Shown in pieces: positions 58,835 through 64,000 of a stretch of 64,000 bases of DNA. The notes below the pieces were generated by a model, which was not told where the DNA came from, ran no database searches, and saw nothing but the letters and a program-made list of their open reading frames with translations. Source of the stretch: Pseudoxanthomonas sp. PXM03 (GTDB lineage: Bacteria; Pseudomonadota; Gammaproteobacteria; Xanthomonadales; Xanthomonadaceae). Made by a program: the position numbers and the translations under genes. Position 1 is the first letter of the stretch, and each line of letters opens with the position of its first letter. The stretch lies in the NCBI RefSeq assembly GCF_014852005.1, contig NZ_JACVAU010000005.1, positions 124,001-188,000 on the forward strand, read 5' to 3'.

Positions 58835-59934
58835 GTAGCCGGCTCCGGCGCGGTGCGCAGCGGCAACGTCAGCCGGACGCGGTAGCGCCCCGCGTCGATG
58901 TCGGCCTGCAGGCTGGCGCGGTCCGGATAAAGCCGGGCGAGGCGGCCACGCACGTTGTCCAGGCCGACGGCGGTACGCGCGTCCTCCGATCGTGGTGGTG
59001 CTTCGCCGGGCGCAGGGAGGTCGTTGTCGATGCGGATGTCCAGCTGCGTACCGTCGCGGGCGATGCGGATATCCAGGCGGCCCGGTGCACTGCGCGGGGC
59101 AATGCCATGGCGGATCGCGTTCTCCACCAGCGGTTGCAGCAGCAGCCCGGGCACATGCGCGCCCAGCACGCCGTCACCGACATGCCACGACAGCAGCAGG
59201 CGCCGGCCCAGCCTGGCTTTCTCGACTTCCAGATAGGCTTCGGTCATGGCGATCTCTTCGGCCAGCGTCACCTCATGCCCCGCGCGTGCATCGAGCACCG
59301 CGCGCAGGAAGTCACCGAGGCGAGCCAGCATCTGTCGCGCTTCCGTACCGCGCTCGTCGGCGACCAGCGCGGAAACCGCATTCAGCGTGTTGAACAGGAA
59401 GTGCGGCTGCAACTGGTAGCGCAGTGCACGCAATTCGGCATCACGCGCCAGGGCGCGCGCCTCCAGGTGCCGGGCCTGCTCGTGGCGCAGTTCCGCGCAG
59501 TACGTCACCACCGCATGCACCGCGCAGTACGCCACCAGCACCAGCCAGGCACCTTCCAGGCCACGGAACAGCAAGCCGACATCCAGCGTGCCCGGCGCGA
59601 CGAGACGCGCCAGGCTGCCTGAGGTGGCGGCCTGCAGCGCGACACTGAGCAGGCGCGTGGCCAGCGCCATCGCATAGGTCGTCAGCAGCAGCACCAGCGC
59701 GATCCGCCACACCGCCATGCTGCGTCGCCACAGCCAGCGCTGCAGGGCAGTCAGCGGCAGCACCCACAGCACGAACGCCGACAGGTACAGCGTGCGCGCC
59801 AGCGTGGCGTTGCCGTGGCCCAGGATCGGCATCGCCATCACCAGCAGGCAGACGCCCAGCGGCAGGCCGGCCAGCACCGGCAGCCAGAACGGCGGCAGCG
59901 CGTGCCGGCCGGCGCGTGCAGGCGTCATCGGCAT
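58831..59934 (-). CDS. LytS/YehU-type sensor histidine kinase (second pair)
   Basis: A protein of 367 residues. About four membrane helices at 18-150. Family motif LQPHFLFNTLNAVSALVAD with the phosphorylated His (about 175), EEIAMTEAYLEVEKARLGRRL, LLLQPLVENAIRHGIAP and VGLDNVRGRLARLYP. It phosphorylates the next gene's receiver. ATGs at 59934 and 59928 are both possible; a TTG at 59952 is less likely. Unlike the first pair it has a longer N-terminal membrane part and no decayed gene in front. Confidence 0.9.
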   Translation of the reverse strand: MPMTPARAGRHALPPFWLPVLAGLPLGVCLLVMAMPILGHGNATLARTLYLSAFVLWVLPLTALQRWLWRRSMAVWRIALVLLLTTYAMALATRLLSVALQAATSGSLARLVAPGTLDVGLLFRGLEGAWLVLVAYCAVHAVVTYCAELRHEQARHLEARALARDAELRALRYQLQPHFLFNTLNAVSALVADERGTEARQMLARLGDFLRAVLDARAGHEVTLAEEIAMTEAYLEVEKARLGRRLLLSWHVGDGVLGAHVPGLLLQPLVENAIRHGIAPRSAPGRLDIRIARDGTQLDIRIDNDLPAPGEAPPRSEDARTAVGLDNVRGRLARLYPDRASLQADIDAGRYRVRLTLPLRTAPEPAT

Positions 59935-60412
59935 GCCGCACCGTGTTCGCAACAGGTTGAAGGACGTTCAGACGGACACATGGGCGAGGGGCGGGCTCGG
60001 AGTGGATGAGGCATGGCGCGCGTCCATGCGCGGTCGTACGACGGCCATGGTCGGCGGGGAGCGCACGGACGCGCAATGGCGGATGCTCTGGGCGCCAGCT
60101 CAGCATGGCCGCCGGCACCGCCACCAGCGCGCTGCGCCAGGGCGGTGACGCCATGCGGTGGTGCGGTTGGCCGCAGCCATGGACGCCGCACGCCTGCGTT
60201 GGGCGCAGGCATCCTTGCCATGCCTGCGAACGGAGAGGTCGGTGTCTGGCAGCATCGGATGAAGCGATGACGTCACCCGTGCGGCGCGATCCGGGCGATG
60301 CGGACGGCACGTGCAGCAATGCCGGGAGCGTGCGCCACCGCTTCGCGCGGTGCCGTGCCTCCTTGTGCCCGGACCCCCGCGGATCGCTCGAAGGCTCACG
60401 CCAGCCTCGTCG
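59935..60412. other. Gap with a degenerate copy of another intergenic/3' gene segment
   Basis: This 478-base gap has no supported gene; frames here are short or shadows. Bases about 60273-60376 resemble 62129-62230 (the 3' end of the unknown gene at 62146-62445 plus flank): both begin TCACCCGTGCGGCG and end in CCTTGxGCCCGGACC. It is probably a relic of a duplication. The remainder (59935-60265) presumably contains the kinase promoter. Confidence 0.55.
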
Positions 60413-61408
60413 TCAGTGTTGCGCGCACTGCTTGACCAGCCACGTGCGTGCGGCCTGCAGCGGCTGGTCCGTGGTCTCGTCGGGCACGACGGGCCCCTGG
60501 TGGATCACGCCGCGCCGGTCCTGGATATGCGCGGTGGTCAACGCCACCATGCCGCCGTTCGACAGGCGCATGCTCGCGTTGGCGGTGGTGGCGCCCCGCG
60601 TGGGCTGGCCGAAGAAGCGCACGTTGCGCTGGCCCTTGAAGCCCAGCGCCAGGATCTCGCCGGAGCTCATCGTGCCCGGCCCCAGGATGACGGCGAGGTG
60701 CGCGGGCTTGCGCACCAGGGCCGGCAGCTCCACGCGCGGAAACACGCTTTCGTTCATCCGCAGCTGTCCGTCGCGGACGTTGACCACCTGCGGCGCTCCG
60801 CTGCGTCCCTGGAAGGTCTCCAGCACGCCCTCGTCGTACAGTGGCGCGATGCCGCCCATCATCGGCCACATGTTGCCACCCGGATTGTGGGCGACGTCGA
60901 CGATCAATCCGCAGGGGGCGTTGGCCAGTGACTGGTTGAGTGCATCGCGCACATCGCGCGTCGCCGCGGGCGTCTCGGCCGACCCGCCGCTCCAGGCGTT
61001 GATCGCCAGATGGCCGACGCCTTCGACGGTGCCATGCGCCTGCGCGATGGGCTTCGGCGTGCGTGCCGCCGGGTTGCCGGTGGACGTGCCGGCCGCTGCT
61101 CCGGACGGCACTGACGAAGGCGGGGGTGGCATGTAGAAGGAATGCCCATCCTTGAGGGCGCCAAGGACATGTCGGATGGCAGCGGTGCGACCGGCTTCGC
61201 CGGGCGAGGCCGCCAGCAACGCGTACGCCTCGCGTTCAACGACGGGCCAATCCGGCAGGTGGCCATTCACGCCTCGCGTGCGTGCCGCTGCGATGACTTC
61301 ATCAAGGATGGCGTCCGCCGCATGGAGCGGTGGCGCGCAGGCGAACAGGACCAGGGCGATGGCGGAAAGGCGGGTGCGTAGCTTCACGAATGCGCGTTCC
61401 TTGTGCAT
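60413..61408 (-). CDS. Secreted S41-family (C-terminal-processing-type) peptidase
   Basis: A protein of 331 residues. Signal peptide 1-30 (LSAIALVLFACAPPLHAA). The S41 core shows GLIVDVAHNPGGNMWPMMGGIAPLY (about 189-213), GPGTMSSGEILALGFKGQRNVRFFG with the likely catalytic Ser in TMSSGE and the Lys in GFKG four to eight residues later, and TRGATTANASM. No PDZ domain is visible, and residues 98-120 are a Pro/Ser/Ala-rich linker. Predicted periplasmic or exported peptidase. It reads away from the kinase, 478 bases distant. The ATG is the first in the frame and opens the signal. Confidence 0.85.
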   Translation of the reverse strand: MHKERAFVKLRTRLSAIALVLFACAPPLHAADAILDEVIAAARTRGVNGHLPDWPVVEREAYALLAASPGEAGRTAAIRHVLGALKDGHSFYMPPPPSSVPSGAAAGTSTGNPAARTPKPIAQAHGTVEGVGHLAINAWSGGSAETPAATRDVRDALNQSLANAPCGLIVDVAHNPGGNMWPMMGGIAPLYDEGVLETFQGRSGAPQVVNVRDGQLRMNESVFPRVELPALVRKPAHLAVILGPGTMSSGEILALGFKGQRNVRFFGQPTRGATTANASMRLSNGGMVALTTAHIQDRRGVIHQGPVVPDETTDQPLQAARTWLVKQCAQH

Positions 61409-61487
61409 GGGGGAGTCGGAGGGAGGCGGGCGGGACTTCGACGTTCCTTTCGTCGGCGGGTGGTCCGCAGGTGAAGCGGGCGCGCCC

Positions 61488-61958
61488 TCAGGGCAACCGC
61501 TTGAACGTCGTCGTCTGCAGGAACGGAGTGCCGTCCTTGTGGAAGGCGGCCTTGGTTTCGGTCAGCGTGCCGCCGTCTTCCGTGACCGAGTAGATGCGGG
61601 TCGAGGAGGGCGTGCCCTGGTAGGCGAGCTGCAGCACCACCACGTTGGGGGCAGGCATCTTCGCCGTGCCGACGTCGGCCCAGTAGCTGCCGGTGATCTT
61701 GCCGGGTGTCCCGTCCAGCGCCAGGGTGGCGTCCGAATCCATTGTGCCGCCATTGGGATCGACGATCTCGATATGCGTCGACCACATCCCGTCGCCGGGC
61801 TGCCTGAATTCCATCGTGACGCTGCGCGGGCGTGCGTCGGGTGGCATCGGCAACGTCGCCACATCCAGTGCCCAGCGGCCGACCAGCGGTGATGCGGCGA
61901 ACGCGGGCGCGGCGTGCAGGGCGAGTGCGGCCAACAGGGCGAGGAACGTGGTCTTCAT
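61488..61958 (-). CDS. Secreted lipocalin-like protein of unknown function
   Basis: A protein of 156 residues. Signal peptide 1-21 (LLAALALHAAPAFA), then LVGRWALDVATLPMPP, the beta-rich SVTMEFRQPGDGMWSTHIEI, and IYSVTEDGGTLTETKAAF, a lipocalin-like 8-stranded barrel pattern. Exported or periplasmic; ligand unknown. A strong GGAGG lies six bases before the ATG at 61958. The longer frame upstream is not conserved. It lies 79 bases ahead of the S41 peptidase on the same strand, so they may form an operon. Confidence 0.75.
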   Translation of the reverse strand: MKTTFLALLAALALHAAPAFAASPLVGRWALDVATLPMPPDARPRSVTMEFRQPGDGMWSTHIEIVDPNGGTMDSDATLALDGTPGKITGSYWADVGTAKMPAPNVVVLQLAYQGTPSSTRIYSVTEDGGTLTETKAAFHKDGTPFLQTTTFKRLP

Positions 61959-62145
61959 GGAGCCTCCGTGCAGGGTGGCGCGATGGCGGCGGGAACCGCA
62001 TCCGTCGCGGGCAGGGCGACCATGCCATTCCATCCGCAATACTGTCCAGCCATGCAGCCCCGGCATGCGCAACGCGCCCGGGGCCAAGCGGGGTATCGGG
62101 ATGTGCAGTGCCGGGTGCGGCCGTGGCCTCACCCGTGCGGCGTGA

Positions 62146-62445
62146 TCACGGTGAGGCGGATGCGTGCAGCAGGAGCGACGGAAGCGCGCGCCGCGGCCTC
62201 GCCCTGCGCAGTGCATCCTTGCGCCCGGACCAGAAATGGATCTCGCGCTTGAGGTGTTGCCCGAAGAACACCGCCACGCGTTGCACCACGCCGGTCTGCA
62301 CGACCACCAGCATGGGTTCGCGCGCCTCGGCCGGAATGGGCCAGCCTTCGTTTTCGGCGCATTCCACCGCGCGGTCATTCAGCAGGTGCGCCACGCGCTG
62401 GAAGCCGGATGCATTCGAGATGACGCGATGCAGCTTGGTGTTCAT
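62146..62445 (-). CDS. Small protein of unknown function
   Basis: A protein of 99 residues. The front (MNTKLHRVISNASGFQRVAH, about 1-20) is helical; the middle has EPMLVVVQTGVVQRVAVFF, a hydrophobic strand-rich part; the C-terminal 25 residues are basic and low-complexity (RRARPRRALP). Not recognised. Its 3' end is duplicated in degraded form at about 60273-60376. The ATG at 62445 is the only sensible start before the longer non-coding frame. Divergent from the fasciclin gene. Confidence 0.55.
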   Translation of the reverse strand: MNTKLHRVISNASGFQRVAHLLNDRAVECAENEGWPIPAEAREPMLVVVQTGVVQRVAVFFGQHLKREIHFWSGRKDALRRARPRRALPSLLLHASASP

Positions 62446-62753
62446 GGCGGCTCCGGACGTTGTGCGAGCCGGCACACTGCGGGCGCGGAAGCTAACCAAT
62501 CTCGGAATCCCGCGTGAAGCCACGCTAGCACGTCGCCAGCATGCACGGCGCGGTTTCGGACAGGCGGGCGTCACGCCATGGTCACGGTGGGGCGCGCATC
62601 GTGGCGCCGCTACGGTGCAATACCGTATCGGCTGCTCAGCCGCGCGCCACGTCTTTCCCCATCCTCCGCATTGAGCTGCACCTGGCGTCGCGCCGGGTCA
62701 CGGCCTTGGCCGTCCACGAGACCCAGGAAGGGTCCATCCCGCAGGAACCCCCC
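62446..62753. promoter_or_regulatory. Divergent spacer before the fasciclin-domain gene
   Basis: This 308-base spacer shows no supported gene and no hairpin. It must hold the promoters of the two divergent genes; hexamers could not be placed. The longer frames running into it are not conserved in appearance. Confidence 0.4.
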
Positions 62754-63206
62754 ATGGAAATGCAGCAGAAAGAAGGCCTCGTGCAACAGAACCTGGTAGG
62801 CACCCTGAGGAGCCACCACACGTTCGGCACGTTCGCCCATGCCATCGACAAGGCAGGGCTGACCGCATCCCTCAATGGCAGCGATCAATACACCCTGTTC
62901 GCGCCGACCGATGATGCGTTCTCGGCGTTGCCCGCCGGGGCGCTGGACCGCCTGCTGGAACCGTCCAACAAGGATGAGCTCACCGCGCTGGTGAACTATC
63001 ACCTGGTCACAGGCCGCAAGACCACGGCCGACGTGGGCAAGTGGCAGTCCGCGCGCACCGTGCAGGGCCAGGGCGCGCCGATCAGGATTGCCGACGGACA
63101 GATCAGCATCGACGGCGCCCACCTCACCCGGCCCGACATCATGGCCAGGAATGGCGTGATCCACGGCATCGACAAAGTGAACATTCCGGATTCCAGGCCT
63201 CACTGA
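62754..63206 (+). CDS. Fasciclin (FAS1) domain protein
   Basis: A protein of 150 residues with a single FAS1 domain: LVGTLRSHHTFGTFAHAIDKAGL, the H1 motif YTLFAPTDDAFSALPAGALDRLL, LVNYHLVTGRKTT, and the H2-like RNGVIHGIDKVNIP. No signal peptide starts at this ATG, although many FAS1 proteins are secreted; a longer frame upstream has no clean signal either. FAS1 domains mediate adhesion or surface interactions. The strong terminator that follows marks the transcript end. AGGA lies nine bases before the ATG. Confidence 0.9.
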   Translation: MEMQQKEGLVQQNLVGTLRSHHTFGTFAHAIDKAGLTASLNGSDQYTLFAPTDDAFSALPAGALDRLLEPSNKDELTALVNYHLVTGRKTTADVGKWQSARTVQGQGAPIRIADGQISIDGAHLTRPDIMARNGVIHGIDKVNIPDSRPH

Positions 63207-63229
63207 GGTGAGGCAGCAAGGGAATGCAC

Positions 63230-63261
63230 GCGGCGGGGAGCAATCCCCGCCGTTTTTTTTT
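63230..63261 (+). terminator. Intrinsic terminator of the fasciclin gene
   Basis: Stem GGCGGGGA / TCCCCGCC with GCAA loop, followed by nine Ts. One of the strongest terminators in the window. Confidence 0.95.
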
Positions 63262-63326
63262 GACGGAACCTGCACGCGCGACGACCGATGCTGCGCACGG
63301 TCCGCGTAAGAGGCGAGAAACGATCC

Positions 63327-63668
63327 ATGAAATCCAGGCATCTGCGCATGGGCGTCGGCTTCCTGCCGATCTTCGAGGCGAACGGTGTGCAGGCGGCGCA
63401 GATGGTCATCAGGCGCGGTGGCAGGGAAGGCGGACCGGACAATCGCCATCGCGGCGCCGATCAGTGGCTGTTCGTCGCCGAGGGCCAGGGCGTGGCCATC
63501 GTGGAAGGCGCGCGCCGCGCGCTGAAGCCCGGCAGCCTGCTGCTGATCGAACGCGGCGAACGGCACGAGATCCGCGCCACCGGCCGTACGCCGCTGAAGA
63601 CGGTCAACTTCTATTCCCCGCCCGCCTACACGCCCGACGGCGATGAGCGGCCGGCGGGCAAACCCTGA
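63327..63668 (+). CDS. Cupin-domain protein
   Basis: A protein of 113 residues with a single beta-barrel cupin: the first motif region GGPDNRHRGADQWLFVAEGQG (H at about 44) and the second motif GSLLLIERGERHEIRATG (H at about 83). The metal-binding His pair is visible but the first motif lacks one of the usual Glu/His. Function unknown; such small cupins often bind metals or sugars. The ATG at 63327 is preferred; an upstream in-frame start lies close to the terminator. It probably forms an operon with the next gene (21 bases). Confidence 0.8.
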   Translation: MKSRHLRMGVGFLPIFEANGVQAAQMVIRRGGREGGPDNRHRGADQWLFVAEGQGVAIVEGARRALKPGSLLLIERGERHEIRATGRTPLKTVNFYSPPAYTPDGDERPAGKP

Positions 63669-63689
63669 GACACGACGAGGTGACGACGA

Positions 63690-64000
63690 TGGAGAGCGTG
63701 GCGCGCAGCCTGTTCGAACTGGGCATGCCGTGGTGGGAATTCGTGTTGCGTGCCGTCGCCGTCTACGTGGTGGTGCTGCTGATGGTGCGCCTGACCGGCA
63801 AGCGCACCGTAGGCCAGTTCACGCCGTTCGATCTGCTGGTGGTGGTGCTGCTGGGCACGGCGGTGCAGAACTCGCTGATCGGCGAGGACACATCGTTGCT
63901 GGGCGGCCTGATCCTGGCGGCAACGCTGCTGGGCCTGAACTGGAGCGTGGGCAAACTTTCCGCGCGCAGCCGCCGCTTCGACCAGGTGGTGGAGGGCAAG
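63690..64000 (+). CDS. YetF/DUF421-family membrane protein, 3' end cut by window
   Basis: The first 104 codons are visible. Three hydrophobic segments (about 18-35, 48-60, 68-86) and the family motif VRLTGKRTVGQFTPFDLLVVVLLGTAVQNSL with the RLTGKR and FD elements identify DUF421/YetF. GAGGTGA lies before the ATG. The role of YetF proteins is uncertain (membrane proteins with a cytosolic C-terminal domain, possibly cell-envelope or spore-related in Bacilli). The stop is outside the window. Confidence 0.88.

Noticed and set aside
59935-60412. Small genes in the gap upstream of the second kinase
   Set aside because: Candidate frames lack ribosome binding sites and conserved-looking sequence; part of the gap is a relic duplicate.

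Overview
The window is chromosomal DNA of a high-GC gammaproteobacterium. It most resembles the Xanthomonadaceae (Pseudoxanthomonas / Stenotrophomonas / Lysobacter range). The evidence is strongly GC-biased codon use, FabV as the enoyl-ACP reductase, an AcnD/PrpF pair, PhhA next to an AsnC-type regulator, recC-recB-recD with overlapping stops and starts, and the dispersed GTAGGAGCGAC repeat typical of that family. Genus and species are inference. No rRNA, tRNA, CRISPR array, integrase, transposase or complete phage gene was seen.

Bases 1 to about 5358 are an accessory segment of visibly lower GC. It holds the C-terminal part of a large unknown protein, a small four-helix membrane protein, a three-gene leftward cassette (unknown 270-aa protein, BPSL0761-like protein, SseB-like protein), a small XRE repressor and a DEDDy 3'-5' exonuclease. 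Its right edge cuts into a PA0069-family radical SAM gene whose 5' part, including most of the FeS-cluster motif, is missing. This makes 5359 a likely junction of an inserted element.

From about 6.2 to 34 kb the DNA looks like ordinary core and shell chromosome: a nucleoside deoxyribosyltransferase, a 2OG oxygenase, fructose-1,6-bisphosphatase, an MgtC/DUF4010 membrane protein, a NarL-type two-component system, prpF and acnD (separated by two unrelated genes), azurin, phhA with an AsnC regulator, a patatin-like lipoprotein, an AIM24 protein, a TonB receptor, a rhomboid protease, a TerC-family transporter preceded by a yybP-ykoY type manganese riboswitch, an RlmI-like methyltransferase, fabV, an amino-acid permease and a SUFU-domain protein.

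From 34 to 49 kb lie rmuC, a complete leftward mlaFEDCB-mlaA operon for outer-membrane lipid asymmetry, and divergently the complete recCBD operon for double-strand-break repair.

From 49 to 64 kb are two small unknown genes, two separate LytTR-regulator/sensor-kinase pairs, an intact ester-cyclase-like gene plus a decayed copy of it, secreted hydrolases, a DUF2058 protein, a YgjP-like metallopeptidase, small secreted or unknown proteins, a fasciclin-domain protein, a cupin and the start of a YetF/DUF421 membrane protein. Four doublets of a REP-like palindrome, two copies of a longer intergenic repeat and several intrinsic terminators separate the genes. The strongest non-textbook signals are the island junction at 5359, the riboswitch at 28303-28402, and the constant GNRA tetraloop in all eight REP arms.
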